Shown: positions 27,624 to 39,666, counted from the first letter of the stretch. The stretch: DNA of 64,000 bases from Spongiibacter nanhainus (GCF_016132545.1 NZ_CP066167.1:434001-498000); one strand, 5' to 3'. A program made the numbers and translations. The notes: generated from the letters alone by a model not told the origin.

Positions 27624-28646
27624 GTGAAACAGGAGATCAAACATACGGTAGCCAGCCACTTTGCCCGTGTACATATTGCCAATGCCGAAAGGATCGGGCT
27701 GGATCGCGGCTTGTTGCTCAGGGAGGCTGGCTTGGCCGAGGCGTTGTTGCAGGAACCGAAGGCACGTATCGCGCCTCGGCAGCTAGCGGCAATTTTCCAA
27801 ACGGTGTGGCGAGAATCTGACGACGAAATGTTGGGCTTGACAGAAGCGCCGATTCGCGTCGGGGTTTTCTCTCTTATTGCAGAGCGGATGGTTGAGTCGG
27901 AGACGCTCGGTGATGCGCTGGATGAAATGATGCGCTTTTATCACCTGGTTACAAACAGCTTTTGCTTTGAAAAGCGTGTTGCCGGTGATCAAGTGGCACT
28001 GTCCATCGCGTTGGCTAAGCCGGAGTATGACCCCGACAATATACTTATTGAAATGCTATTGTTAATTTGGCATCGTTTTCCCAACTGGTTGGTAGGCCAG
28101 CAGATACCCCTACGGGAGGTAAGTTTTACCTATTTACCAAAAGCCTATAAAGAGGAATACCCGCTGCTTTTTCCCGGACTCTGCCGTGTTAAACAGCCCC
28201 AGAATATGTTGGTGTGGCCAGCCGAAGTACTGCGGTGGCCAATCCGTCGGAACCGGGAGCAGTTGCGAGGCTATTTGCGGCGTGCACCGCTGCCGTGGTT
28301 CCGCAAACAAAAAATTGAGAAAAGTTTTACCGACCAGATAAGTCGATTGCTAGAAACATCATCACTGGATGATTCGGCCAGTTTTACGGAGATCGCTTCG
28401 CAACTGCATATGACGGAGCGTACACTGCGCAGAAAGCTTACTGAAGAGGGGAGCTGCTTTCATCGCCTCAAAGGAGATATTCGGAGGGACAGGGCGATTT
28501 ACTGGTTGAGTAAGGGAGATGTGTCGATTGCTGAAATCAGCCATCATGCCGGGTATGCCGATCCGGCGGCTTTTATTCGCGCTTTCAAGGCCTGGACCGG
28601 GCTACCCCCGGGCTTGTACCGACGGCGTTTGCTGGCGGCGGAGTGA
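27624..28646 (+). CDS. AraC-family regulator divergent from the acyl-CoA dehydrogenase
   Basis: A 340-residue OruR-like AraC protein with a GTG start. The N-terminal effector domain spans about 1-230. The C-terminal double helix-turn-helix is seen in FTEIASQLHMTERTLRRKL and IAEISHHAGYADPAAFIRAF, ending FKAWTGLPPGLYRRR. Its divergent placement suggests control of the dehydrogenase gene and itself from the shared 213-bp region. Confidence 0.85.
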   Translation: MKQEIKHTVASHFARVHIANAERIGLDRGLLLREAGLAEALLQEPKARIAPRQLAAIFQTVWRESDDEMLGLTEAPIRVGVFSLIAERMVESETLGDALDEMMRFYHLVTNSFCFEKRVAGDQVALSIALAKPEYDPDNILIEMLLLIWHRFPNWLVGQQIPLREVSFTYLPKAYKEEYPLLFPGLCRVKQPQNMLVWPAEVLRWPIRRNREQLRGYLRRAPLPWFRKQKIEKSFTDQISRLLETSSLDDSASFTEIASQLHMTERTLRRKLTEEGSCFHRLKGDIRRDRAIYWLSKGDVSIAEISHHAGYADPAAFIRAFKAWTGLPPGLYRRRLLAAE

Positions 28647-29481
28647 CCGTAGGGGAGCCCAAAATGCTGTGTTGGTATGCGTATGAGCGAGTTACAAGAA
28701 ATTATAAAAGCACGCTTAAGTCAGTATCGTCTAGTTAACACGCTAGCGGAGGAGCGCTGCTTTGATAGAGCTTCGAGCGTTAACTCGGCCCTTCGTTTGA
28801 TATTCCGCTCTACTTGATGGAGTCCTTGAAGGTAGGGTTTTCTAGCTTGAAGCAAACTAACATGAAGGCAGTCATTTGCAAAAATCAGGTGCTCATTTCA
28901 CTCGTTTCTGGGTTTTTTAACGAGATGTCGCTGGTACGTGCATGGCGCACTTAGCGGTGGTTATCGGGAGGCTGCCGCTGGGGTTTGCTCCATTGTTTCG
29001 AAATATGCTTTTTTTGCCACCATCAGAACAGGCATTGCGGGGCCAATCTGACCCTACATAATGCCAAAGCCATGTTCCACTCGAGCGCGGATTCTCGACT
29101 TTCTTAAGTTGAAGTCGAACTGAGCTTCAGTAAATGTCCGATATCGGCTGTCTGTCTTTTAAGTCTAGTCCAGCGTGGAGTGATCCTTGCAGATCGCACT
29201 ACATTTTCCGTTCTAAACCCACTCGCCAAAGATCAGCTCTTGTTCGACGCTGCTCGGCCTACGACTCGTTGCCTGTGGATTGGGGTAGAGGTGGGGCAAT
29301 TGCTATGACTACTCCAAGCTAGGGGGTAAGGTCACATGTCTTCGAGAAAATGCTACTTGAGACTATTCCAGGAGTGCTTCTCGAGGCTTTTTGTCAGGGA
29401 AAGTTGTTTTATCGTTTTTGCGATGCCTCTATGATCAGGGTGAGTAACCTTCGTTCGTTGGCAGCTATAATCAAAGGTGTC
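28647..29481. other. long intergenic region, no gene seen
   Basis: About 835 bp between convergent AraC genes. Only short unrecognised frames (for example 29134-29322) occur, with no ribosome-binding sites. Probably decayed sequence at a junction between a GC-richer block on the left and an AT-richer block on the right. Confidence 0.4.
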
Positions 29482-30492
29482 CTAATTTTTATTCTTAAAA
29501 TAGTCTCTTGGTGCTACACCATACCAGCGTTTAAATGCGCGGTTAAAAGAACTTTGTTCAGAATAGCCCAATAAGCCGGAGATCTGAGATATTGGTAGTC
29601 TATTATCTCTCATGAATTTTTCAGCCTCCTGCTTCCTGACTGAATCTAGCAGCTGTTCGTAAGTGTATCCGCATTCTTTAAGGCGACGATGTAGGGATCG
29701 CTCGTTCATGTTGAGATGCTCAGCTATAAAAGCGCGAGATAGCTTTGCGGTAGGCATTATTTTTTTAATTAAATCCCTAACTTCAGTGTCCAAAGACTGA
29801 TGTAGTCCCTCATGTTTGTTTTCATCAAGATATTTCACGATTATTTTGTATAACGCAGAGTTACCAGATGGTATTTTTTCCTGAAGGGCTTTGGGGGAGA
29901 GTAAATTGCCATTATGGCTTCTGTTGAATTTAACTGTAACGGGAAAATGTTTCTTGTATGTATTTTCACTGGAAATCGGAGCGTGTTTAAACCATATGGC
30001 ATCGACAATAAGGTGGTGATTTATCATAATCCGAATAATTTCAAAGCACGCTGTAACCATGTGCTCTGTAGCTTGAGGGAACTGCTCGCCCGTTCTGTCA
30101 CGTATTTCTAGGCTTGCAATTGTGGTACCTGATATGTCTTCCAGAGAAAGCTTTATTGCTGGTGTAAAAAAATAAAGGTAGGCGCCAACTGTTACTATAG
30201 CCTTTTCAACCGTAGCCGCTGATATCACTATAAACGCGACAGGCCCTAGTATATTGTGGTCCTGCTTTTTGGCTAGACGAATGCCAAAATCGGAGCAGTT
30301 AAATATTTTAGAACAGTCCTCCAATAAATTGCAAAATTCTGAGTAAGGGAATATATAATTTTCGTCTGTAAGTTTTTTTACATCTATATCATGCTTTTGC
30401 AAAATTAGAGCCGGGTCACCGTTTAATTCTTTCACCAATTCACAAAATCCATTTAAACATGTCGGCTTTACATAATTTTTTGAATAATCCAT
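29482..30492 (-). CDS. AraC-family regulator
   Basis: A 336-residue OruR-like AraC protein with an N-terminal Arabinose_bd-type domain. The C-terminal helix-turn-helix pair (LSRAFIAEHLNMNERSLHRR and ISQISGLLGYSEQSSFNRAF) ends FKRWYGVAPRDYFKNKN. It is AT-rich compared with the Atu regulators, suggesting a different source. Intergenic and IS sequence surrounds it, so its target is not evident; alkB, 4 kb away on the same strand, is the nearest catabolic gene. Confidence 0.85.
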   Translation of the reverse strand: MDYSKNYVKPTCLNGFCELVKELNGDPALILQKHDIDVKKLTDENYIFPYSEFCNLLEDCSKIFNCSDFGIRLAKKQDHNILGPVAFIVISAATVEKAIVTVGAYLYFFTPAIKLSLEDISGTTIASLEIRDRTGEQFPQATEHMVTACFEIIRIMINHHLIVDAIWFKHAPISSENTYKKHFPVTVKFNRSHNGNLLSPKALQEKIPSGNSALYKIIVKYLDENKHEGLHQSLDTEVRDLIKKIMPTAKLSRAFIAEHLNMNERSLHRRLKECGYTYEQLLDSVRKQEAEKFMRDNRLPISQISGLLGYSEQSSFNRAFKRWYGVAPRDYFKNKN

Positions 30493-30818
30493 TGGTAAAA
30501 ATCTCCGATTGTAAGAAAGAATTCAACGAGCATGATGGGTGACGCTACTGCTATTTTAGTAAGCTCTTTTTTTATTGCAATTTCTCGCTTTAATTTGTTC
30601 TCTATCTAGTGGTTGAAGAAAGGTACAAAAGTAGCATTATGCCGCAGTTTCCCTGCACGATCACGCTGGGCTGTAAGCTTCGTTCCTTTTGCAAAGCTGC
30701 AGGTTTCACTATCGTATTGTTAGCATTAAGTCGCGGCCGAAGCTACACTGCTTCGGGCGTTGGCGTCATTTTGTTGTGGCTAGCGCATCGGGGATCGGGA
30801 TTTTCCGGATAACTCAGG
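30493..30818. other. intergenic, no gene recognised
   Basis: A 67-codon plus-strand frame (30609-30812) has no family likeness and no clear ribosome-binding site. The region ends at AGG, the target duplication of the adjacent IS3 element. Confidence 0.35.
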
Positions 30819-30826
30819 TGTAGTGG

Positions 30827-32004
<1,178 letters not shown>

Positions 32005-32109
32005 TGGGTCACCTGTAATCGAATGAGGTGATGCTATCACCTCTAATTAGGTGGCCAAATTCACTATGCCACTACAAGGCAACTCCGCGCAACTCTATGA
32101 GCATATCTA

Positions 32110-34154
32110 AGATATACAGCAGAATTTAAGGATGAGTCCGTTCATCAGATCATTGAAACGAAATATTCAGTCAGCGATGCATCGGAGTGGATAGGTGTCT
32201 CTGATCACAGCTTGTAAAAGAGGGTTAACGCCGCGACGGGTAGGGTCAAAAATCTTTCGCACATTCTTTGGCGGTGGCTTCTCAAGCTGAGTGTTGTGCC
32301 TCCAAATCATGCTGCCTTAGCCAGTCCATTGAGACGTACTTGCGGGTGCCCCATTTGGTGATGGTGATGTGGCGTAACCTGGCTCCGACCAGCATCACTC
32401 CCGACTCCCCATCAGGAAACGCTCCGACTACCCGAGTCCGGCGCCGAATCTCCCGCATGATTCTTTCCATCGGATTATTGGTCTTGAGCTTAAACCAAGG
32501 GGTTGGGGGGATAGCTGTAGTACGTGAGGGTTCCGTTAAACTTGGAGTCGATCAGGTCGGCGGCTTTGGCCAGCGCCATTTCGCAAAGCTCTGCCACGAC
32601 TTTGACGGCCCTTTCTTGCGCCGCAGTCCGATTCTCCTGGGCATGAATGGCCTTGAGCATCGCGGCCACCTGCCGCATTTTATTGCGCGGTACATGGCTG
32701 AAGCCATTGCGGAAGAAGTGTACGGCACGGCGCAGCGCTGCCAGTCGGCATCGGAGTAGCAGTCGGCGATGGATTCCACCAGACCCGGGCAGGCATCCGA
32801 AATGATAAGCTGGACGCCCTTCAAACCGCGCTGTTTGAGGTGTGCCAGGAAGCCACCCCAGCCGGTATTGTCTTCCTCGTGGCCTTCATGAACATCGAGA
32901 ATGCTACGGTAACCGTCTTGATCAACCCCAATGGCGACCAATACTGAGACATTCTTGGCCTCGCTGGTCCAGCTGTGCTTCAGGACGATGCCATTGAGGT
33001 GGACAAAAGCGAGCTTGCCCTTAATGGGCCGGTCACGCCCCGTCTCAATGTGCTGATAGACTTTTTTGTTTAGCTTGCTGAAAGTGCCAGAACTGAAACG
33101 GGTGCCACACATGGCATCGGTAATATCCTCGACCCGGCGCTCAGATACACCTGCCAGATACATCTCCATCAGCGCCTCCTTGATGGAAGCTTCCCGTCGC
33201 TTGTAGCGCTCAATGATGGCAGTCTCAAAGGCCTGCCTGCGCAGTTTGGGCATCTGCAGCTTGACTTCACCCCCCCCTTGGAGTGGAGCGTGCGCGCGCG
33301 TATCAACGCGAACTGGGCTGCGCTCGTAGCGTTGGGCGCCGCACATGGCATCGGCCTCGGCATGCTTTGAATGTGTCAACTGCTCGATGTGTTGGGCGTA
33401 GGCATTTATAAGCGGCTTGCTATACGGCTGCCTGACCGAGCTTTTGAGTATTGCCGTTGCTTATACGCAAATCTTAATATGCCAGCTATGATATTTATGT
33501 TTTCCCCAGGGTGTTTCAGTAACTCCGTGAAATTGGCGAGCCGTTCGGTGTTCAGCGCTTAATGAAAATCATCCGAAATCACCAAATCAAGTCAGATCGT
33601 GGCTATAAGGTATCGTGTACGATCACTCGCTGAACGGCGATAATTGCACCGAATTAGCTAACTCGGGCATTTATTGAGTTATTGCTGAGCAGTCAGATCA
33701 ATTTTCGGTCACCGATATCACCACTATAAGAACCAGGCTTGGGCTGGAGCTATCTCGCAACTGTAGTCGACCTGCCCTACAGAATAATCCGGGGTTGCTT
33801 GATGAAGCCTAATTCAAAAAAACAGTGGTCTAGAAGAGATATTGGCGGCCGCTTGGCGTCGGCGCCCGAGGTAGCGTGAGGCCAAAGAAACAGATCAGGA
33901 ACCAATACGGCAGTCATGCTTGACCGCGATTCTGTACGAAACACGACTAACAACCCAGTATAAGCCGGTGCGGCAACTGCCGTGATTAAACGGCTGCGGA
34001 GTCCTTCTTCATCGGTTTGAAAAAGGAGCAAATCAAGAAACGCATCTGTAAAACCGGTGACGTTGCCCGCACCGATGTGTTCGACTGCATCGAGATGTTC
34101 TACAATCAAACCCGCCGCCACAGCCACCTCGGCAGCGTTAGCTTAAGCCTTTGA
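32110..34154 (+). pseudogene. decayed IS3 element broken by an IS256-type remnant
   Basis: Three plus-strand fragments of one IS3-type transposase are visible. An OrfA piece at 32110-32235 reads EFKDESVHQIIETKYSVSDA and is followed by a stop. An OrfB piece at about 33559-33630 reads KIIRNHQIKSDRGYK. An OrfB C-terminus at about 34000-34154 reads IEMFYNQTRRHSHLG and ends in a stop. The IS256-type remnant lies between the first two. Non-functional. Confidence 0.65.
32282..33379 (-). pseudogene. IS256-family (Mutator-type) transposase remnant
   Basis: A main frame from 33379 to about 32690 carries the family core (a FVHLNGIVLKHSWTSE-type first strand with the usual first Asp not obvious, VLVAIGVDQDGYRSIL, LIISDACPGLVESI). 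Frameshifts near 32690 and 32480 move the rest into other frames (NRTAAQERAVKVVAEL, then NNPMERIMREIRRRTRVVG-type sequence). The first 40-60 residues are missing. Clearly inactive. Confidence 0.8.
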
Positions 34155-34287
34155 AGCCACTTTAAAAGCGACGCTTTGTAAATCTATAATATCCCAAGAG
34201 GTACCGTTTATCCTTCTAGTTCGCCCCGCGCTTGCATTCCGTTGTGATATGGTATTGTCTTTATATGTCGGATGTTATTTTGGGTTG
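34155..34287. other. junction between IS remnant and rubredoxin gene
   Basis: No gene seen. The region carries the end of the alkB transcription unit; no strong terminator hairpin is evident. Confidence 0.3.
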
Positions 34288-34449
34288 CTAAATAATATGA
34301 AAGAAATCTTCCTTTGGTGCCGAACACTCTAAACAGCACCAGCTGTCATCAAGCTCGGAGAATGGCGTACCCGGCTCGATGCCATCTTCTGGGCAGCCTA
34401 GTGCCTCGTCATATATAAACCCGCATGTAGAACACTCAAACTTAGCCAT
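34288..34449 (-). CDS. rubredoxin 2 (53 residues)
   Basis: A small electron carrier with one iron held by four Cys: CSTCGFIYDE near the N-terminus and CCLEC near residue 38-42, with the conserved GTPFSELDDSW between them. It lies last in the alkB operon on the minus strand, 27 bp after another rubredoxin. AlkG-type rubredoxins pass electrons from rubredoxin reductase to AlkB. A third Cys next to the second pair (WCCLEC) is characteristic of some alkane-associated rubredoxins. No reductase gene is in the window. Confidence 0.88.
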   Translation of the reverse strand: MAKFECSTCGFIYDEALGCPEDGIEPGTPFSELDDSWCCLECSAPKEDFFHII

Positions 34450-34476
34450 AAAAATGTATCCCCGTTGTTCGATGAG

Positions 34477-34650
34477 CTATGTTTTATCTATAGCAATAAA
34501 GTCAGGTTTTTCGCGAACAAAGCAATCTGGGCAAGGGAAATCCTTTGGCAAATCATCCCATGGCGTCCCCTTGGGGTAGCCCTCTCTGGGGCAGCCATCC
34601 TCATTTCGATAGATATATCCACAATCAGGACATTGAAAATCTTTAGACAT
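34477..34650 (-). CDS. rubredoxin 1 (57 residues)
   Basis: A second small rubredoxin directly downstream of alkB (gap 96 bp). Ligands are in CPDCGYIYRNEDG and CPDCFVRE, with GTPWDDLPKDFPC between. The loop after the first Cys pair is shorter than in standard rubredoxins (NEDGCPREGYPKG). The AlkB-partner role is inferred from operon position. Two dissimilar rubredoxins suggest one may serve another oxygenase or bind the reductase. Confidence 0.88.
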   Translation of the reverse strand: MSKDFQCPDCGYIYRNEDGCPREGYPKGTPWDDLPKDFPCPDCFVREKPDFIAIDKT

Positions 34651-34746
34651 GTGCTCACCTACATTACATCTCTGCCAGCGTTTAAAAGCTGGCAGGAAGC
34701 TTTTCCGGTTAATTATTTACGTTGGAGAAGGGCGATAATATAAAAC

Positions 34747-35949
34747 TCAAGCCCCTGTTAACTTCAGACTCAAGCTTTTGTATTTCTCTTTTTTGTCTGG
34801 CGAGATATTAACCTTGTTGAGGTCACCATTAGCCCAGGTAATAACCCTCTGGTCCATCAAGGCAAACCATAATGGAGGGATCATGGCAATACCGAACATG
34901 GCGGGATACCCAAATGGCATCGTTGGTACGTTGTCATAATCCCGGAGAACCTGATACGGTTTGGTTGGATGAGCGTGATGATCCGAATGACGCTGTAAAT
35001 GCAACAAGAGTAGGTTTGAGGCTTTGGAGTTGCTGTTCCATGAATGATGTGGTTGGCACCTTTCATATCTACCCGATTGAAGCTTTTCTCTCAATAGCCC
35101 GTAATGTTCAGTATAATTGGCGCATGTTAACTGCCACCAACCATATGCGGCAGATAGTAATAAAAAGGGAATCATAATCCAGCCAAAGAGCGATACAATG
35201 ATTGAATAGGCCGTTATCGTTATTAATGCTGGTTGAATAATTTCATTACTAAATGACCAAGACGATTTACCGAGTCTTGCGAGTCTCGCTTTCTCTAAGT
35301 GCCAGGCTCTTTTGGCTGCGCCGGGTATTTCTCTTAGCATAAACTTATAGATGTTCTCGCCGAGGCGACTAGAGGCTGGGTCCTCGGGTGTCGCAACATC
35401 TTTATGGTGGCCCTTGTTATGCTCTATCGTAAAATGACCATATCCACTACATGCCAAGATTATTTTTGCCGCAGCTAATTGCCCCTTGTCATTTACTTTA
35501 TGTCCAAGTTCATGTCCTGCTACCAAGGCCAAGCCATTTGCAAGGCCTAGGGAAAGAGCGGCGCCCAAGATGCTGAACCAGCCCCATGACAGCCCGTTCT
35601 TCGCAACAGCATAGGACATTGCAAATACCGCCACCCAATGCATAGCTGTAGCAAAATACATAAGTTTTACATAATATCGATCCTTCGATAACTCTGCGGA
35701 AAGATCCTCATTCGGATTGGCGGGGTCATCTCCCATCAGGTGATCTATAAAGGGAAATATTAAATAAAAGAAGACAACAAATAGCCAGAACCAAGCACCA
35801 TTACCTGATTTTAGAGCGATATACGCAGAAAGTATCGGCACTAGAGGCAGGGCGAGGGACGACAAATATAAATATTTTTTGCTTGTGACCCATGCCGTGT
35901 TCGCCAAAGATAAATGTCCCAAAGGGTCGTTCGCTGCAATCTTCTTCAT
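34747..35949 (-). CDS. alkB: alkane 1-monooxygenase AlkB
   Basis: A 400-residue integral-membrane di-iron hydroxylase that oxidises terminal methyl groups of alkanes in the inner membrane. All histidine boxes are present: HELGH (146-150), EHNKGHH (176-182) and LQRHSDHH (318-325), plus the AlkB signature NYTEHYGLLR (278-287) and QPHHSWNSN. Six hydrophobic helices are visible. AGGAG lies 10 nt before the ATG. It is first in an operon with two rubredoxins. The nearest regulator is an AraC gene at 29482; no AlkS-type gene is present. Confidence 0.95.
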   Translation of the reverse strand: MKKIAANDPLGHLSLANTAWVTSKKYLYLSSLALPLVPILSAYIALKSGNGAWFWLFVVFFYLIFPFIDHLMGDDPANPNEDLSAELSKDRYYVKLMYFATAMHWVAVFAMSYAVAKNGLSWGWFSILGAALSLGLANGLALVAGHELGHKVNDKGQLAAAKIILACSGYGHFTIEHNKGHHKDVATPEDPASSRLGENIYKFMLREIPGAAKRAWHLEKARLARLGKSSWSFSNEIIQPALITITAYSIIVSLFGWIMIPFLLLSAAYGWWQLTCANYTEHYGLLREKLQSGRYERCQPHHSWNSNSKASNLLLLHLQRHSDHHAHPTKPYQVLRDYDNVPTMPFGYPAMFGIAMIPPLWFALMDQRVITWANGDLNKVNISPDKKEKYKSLSLKLTGA

Positions 35950-37164
35950 AAAGCACTCCTGGGGCGCCCTTTGTTATCTGAAAAATAACAGGCGGCGGAA
36001 TTGATACGTTAAGGCATATTGGCAACGGTAAGTTATATAATGAGAGCGCACTATGTATTGTCATCTCGTTATGTATATTTATCATTTCGGACGATGTTCG
36101 GCGTATTTTTTCGTGGAGTTCGGCTGTCTTAGAGGTCCTGAACGATGTTCTAAGTCTAGTGGCTTTTGGTGCCTTCGATTCGTGAATTACTGTTGCAAAA
36201 CCTTGCAAGTAGGGGTCTAAAATCGATTAAGTCAAGAGCGCCTCGGTCGGGACTTCATTCATCACGAGTAATAATGATTCCAGCTAAGTCGATGTGGTGA
36301 GGTGCGTATGCAGGCCTGGTCGCGTCATTCGTAGAATAATTCTGTGCCACATTGGTTTAGGTGTTTTCTATTTTATAGCCTTTGTTGAGGTGTATCCTGA
36401 GTGTGGAGATTGGAATACTTCTGATTTAGTGTCTTGGCTTGTGAAAAGCAACCATAGCTAAAAAGTTGCGAAGAGTTTTATCTTTGTGTGCCACTGGGTT
36501 GTCATAACCGGACAAATAGGCATTCATGCTTGGCGGATCGTTGGGTGTCTCTATGGGTTTCTGTCGCATATAAAGTCAATGCCCATCAGTGTTCAGGTTG
36601 TGGTCGTTATTCGCCTGTCGTGATTGGTGCTTTGGGGTCGATTTTACTTCGCGTAAGGCGAGATTTCGTGCGGTCTGGCTGCTGCGGATTGCACATACCA
36701 ATAATTGTTTTAAATTGAGTCGCTCACCTGGTTTGGTGATGGGTTACGGGAGGATGAGGGGCCGCTTTGCAAGCGGGGCACCTGGCTTTGCGAAGGCCGC
36801 TCGGGCTAAGTATGGGGAGGGGTAATTTTCTTCCGTTGGGGAGATGATGTATGTGACCGTTAATGTAAAAAGAATGTCCTGGTAAGGCAATTAAATTGTT
36901 TGGTTGGTAGGTAGTATTGCGGGTCTATCTCTGCAAGAAGCGGTCGGCGTAGAGGGGGTTAAAATAATTGCGTCAGTCCGGATCGTGCCAGTAGGGGTCA
37001 GCATTGATTGAGTATGTGGCTCCGTTCGAGGAATCGCTTTTAGAACGTCCATCATTTGGCCGATGGCTGGCTGGAATTTTTGGCCCTGGAGCAGAGGTTG
37101 TGGTTTGCCGTCAACCAGTTAGAAGGTTGGCATAATTATAATCGACAAACTTTTGAGGTGATTG
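35950..37164. other. long divergent intergenic region
   Basis: About 1.2 kb between alkB (minus) and the TonB-dependent receptor (plus). No credible gene was found; frames on both strands lack ribosome-binding sites and family likeness. A small hairpin CCGCTT-TGC-AAGCGG lies near 36763-36777. The promoters of both flanking units must lie here. The size suggests complex regulation or loss of a gene. Confidence 0.4.
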
Positions 37165-39666
37165 ATGTTTAATCGTTATGTATATCTTGGTGGCCTAGTG
37201 CTGGTCTCCGGGTTTGGCTGTATGAAAGCTGTTCATGCGGCGCCAATGCTTGAGGAGGTTTTGGTAACTGCGCAAAAGAAATCTGAAAGCACCCAGGATA
37301 CGCCTATAGCGATAACGGGGATGTCGGAAAACACATTGGAAAAATTTGGCTTTTCCAGTGCTAACGATATCTCGGCTCAAGTACCAAATATGCAGGTTAG
37401 TGGTCCTTACGGGGATGTTCAGCCGATATTTTCAATCAGGGGGGTGAGTATGTCTGATTACTCCTCTAATCAAGCCAGCCCCATCGGTGTGTACAATGAT
37501 GAGGCATACATGGGCGCGGTATATACTCATGGGATGAGCTTTTTTGATGTGGCTCGCCTAGAGGTACTCCGGGGGCCGCAGGGAACGCTGTATGGTAAGA
37601 ATACGACTGGTGGTGCGATAAACATCATAACAAAGACCCCAGAAATTAATGAAGGGTTTCACTACAATATTAAGCAAGGTATCGGTAACTATAATAGCCA
37701 CAAGGGTGACTATGGTGTTGAGGGTACGTTAATAGAGGATGTTCTGGCAGCAAGATTGGCGTATTCATATTCGCGAAGAGATGGTTACTACGAAAATCGA
37801 TTTGGCGGAAATGATCTCTCCCAGCAAGATTTTCAGGGGGCCAGATTAGTTCTTAATGCAAATGTTTCCGACAATATAAATATGGTGTTTAAGTACACCA
37901 AGGCCAGAAATGACGGCCTAGCTAGCCCTAGTAGAAACGAACCTCGTGGCGATTTATCAAAAAACCCTGCATTGGTTACAGCGCTAGAGACGGCTGGCGT
38001 CGGTGTAAATGATCGGCCAAATAATGGTTACATAGATATAGTTGGCTATTCTCGCCCGGCTGAAGGTCTGGATTATTATGAAGTTGACGACAACTTCACT
38101 GGTCCTTTGGTCGTTAATCTGGATCAGTTGGTGCATAAGATTGAATATTTGAATGACTCATACACATTGACATCTATTACTTCATATACAGACAATGACT
38201 ACGCCCAGGCTCAAAACGTTGATGGTAGTCCCGAGGAGCATCTCGAAATTAACTGGTCCGTAGCAACCCAGGCCTTCAGTCAAGATCTTCGGCTATCTAC
38301 AACCCTTGGCGACGATGTCGACTTAATTGCTGGCGCGTACTATGCCTGGGAAGATCAGCAACTCCATAATATTTATAGCCTTTATGGCACGCCTCCGGAT
38401 TTGAGAACTGCGGTGACCTTTCCTGGTGTTACCGGTTACTATCCCTACCTTCTTGACTTTGGTGCTCTTGACCAGAAAATGGACACAGAGAAGGAAAGCT
38501 TTGCTGTTTATTCTCAGCTGAGATGGAATATTACGGCGCAGCTCGGCATGGATTTTGGGCTACGCTATACGGAGGACAGTGTTGATCTTCGCTACTTGAA
38601 CATCTCCCGCGTCGGCTACGATGGATCACCTCGCGGAACATATGTACCGGGGAATACGACAGGTGTCGATAACATTTTTATACCCCTCAACGTCGCTGGT
38701 CAGAGTCCGTTAGAGCCTGGGCTGCTCATACAGCAGCTGCTGAGTGGTGATCTAACATTGGACGATATTTTGCTATCAGCTCGTACAGGCTATACCCATG
38801 GCCCGTACACCACAGAATCGGCAACACCGATGAGCTCAAAGGAGAAAGAGTGGACGGGTAAGCTTGGCATTGACTACAGATTTAATGATTCGCTTATGGT
38901 TTATGCGTCATACAGTAAAGGCTTTCGCTCGGGCAATTTCAATTCAGGTGTTTACTATGAGGAGCGTGATTTTGAAAATGCCTATGCTTCGCCAGAATTT
39001 CTTGACGCTTATGAGTTAGGTTTTAAGGCTGACTTTTGGGATAGAAGGGGGCGTGTCAATAGTGCCTTTTTCTATTATGACTACACAGATCAACAATTTA
39101 TTAATGTGGTTGGTGTGTCTAACTTCCTCGAAAATGCCGGTGGCTCGAAGATAATCGGGTTTGAGTCGGAGATGTTTTTTGCCCTTACAGAGAAGCTAAC
39201 GGCGCAAATTGGTGTTGGTATTCTTGAAACTGAATACACGGAGCTGGAGCTTTCAAATGTTCAGACCGTTAATGATGACGATGATGTTGTTGACCTGTCT
39301 GGGAATGAGTTAATTTCGGCGCCGAAAATAAGCGCTAACGTTTCAATTGACTGGGAGCTGTTAAGTAATTCCTACGGCTATCTTAGCTTAAATGTAAACG
39401 GTAATTATCAGGACGATCAGTGGTACAGCGCGTACAATGATAAAATCGGTTACGACAAAATTAAGCAAGATGCTTACGCGATATATAATGCAAGAGTTAC
39501 CTGGTTTTCACACAATGAAGATTATAGTGTGGCGTTGTGGGGGAAAAACATTACAGAAACCAAGTACGACGGGTATGCAATAAATCTACAAGCAGGTTTT
39601 GGTTTTGATTACTTCCAGCAAGGTGCGCCGGCAACTTATGGGCTTGAATTTACCTATAGATATTAA
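37165..39666 (+). CDS. TonB-dependent outer-membrane receptor
   Basis: An 833-residue protein: a signal peptide (cleavage after VHA near residue 24), a TonB-box-like LEEVLVTAQK, a plug domain (FSIRGVSMSDYSSN, LRGPQGTLYGKNTTGGAINI near 128-147) and a 22-strand barrel ending in an aromatic residue (FTYRY). Receptors of this CirA/FecA-unlike subgroup import hydrophobic or large substrates in marine gammaproteobacteria. Next to alkB and a small exported protein, uptake of hydrocarbon or a related compound is plausible but not shown. The ATG at 37165 follows GAGGTG. Confidence 0.9.
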   Translation: MFNRYVYLGGLVLVSGFGCMKAVHAAPMLEEVLVTAQKKSESTQDTPIAITGMSENTLEKFGFSSANDISAQVPNMQVSGPYGDVQPIFSIRGVSMSDYSSNQASPIGVYNDEAYMGAVYTHGMSFFDVARLEVLRGPQGTLYGKNTTGGAINIITKTPEINEGFHYNIKQGIGNYNSHKGDYGVEGTLIEDVLAARLAYSYSRRDGYYENRFGGNDLSQQDFQGARLVLNANVSDNINMVFKYTKARNDGLASPSRNEPRGDLSKNPALVTALETAGVGVNDRPNNGYIDIVGYSRPAEGLDYYEVDDNFTGPLVVNLDQLVHKIEYLNDSYTLTSITSYTDNDYAQAQNVDGSPEEHLEINWSVATQAFSQDLRLSTTLGDDVDLIAGAYYAWEDQQLHNIYSLYGTPPDLRTAVTFPGVTGYYPYLLDFGALDQKMDTEKESFAVYSQLRWNITAQLGMDFGLRYTEDSVDLRYLNISRVGYDGSPRGTYVPGNTTGVDNIFIPLNVAGQSPLEPGLLIQQLLSGDLTLDDILLSARTGYTHGPYTTESATPMSSKEKEWTGKLGIDYRFNDSLMVYASYSKGFRSGNFNSGVYYEERDFENAYASPEFLDAYELGFKADFWDRRGRVNSAFFYYDYTDQQFINVVGVSNFLENAGGSKIIGFESEMFFALTEKLTAQIGVGILETEYTELELSNVQTVNDDDDVVDLSGNELISAPKISANVSIDWELLSNSYGYLSLNVNGNYQDDQWYSAYNDKIGYDKIKQDAYAIYNARVTWFSHNEDYSVALWGKNITETKYDGYAINLQAGFGFDYFQQGAPATYGLEFTYRY

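Noticed and set aside
33777-34127. 116-codon minus-strand frame
   Set aside because: Its first half is the exact antisense of an IS3 OrfB C-terminal fragment (FYNQTRRHSHLG on the plus strand).
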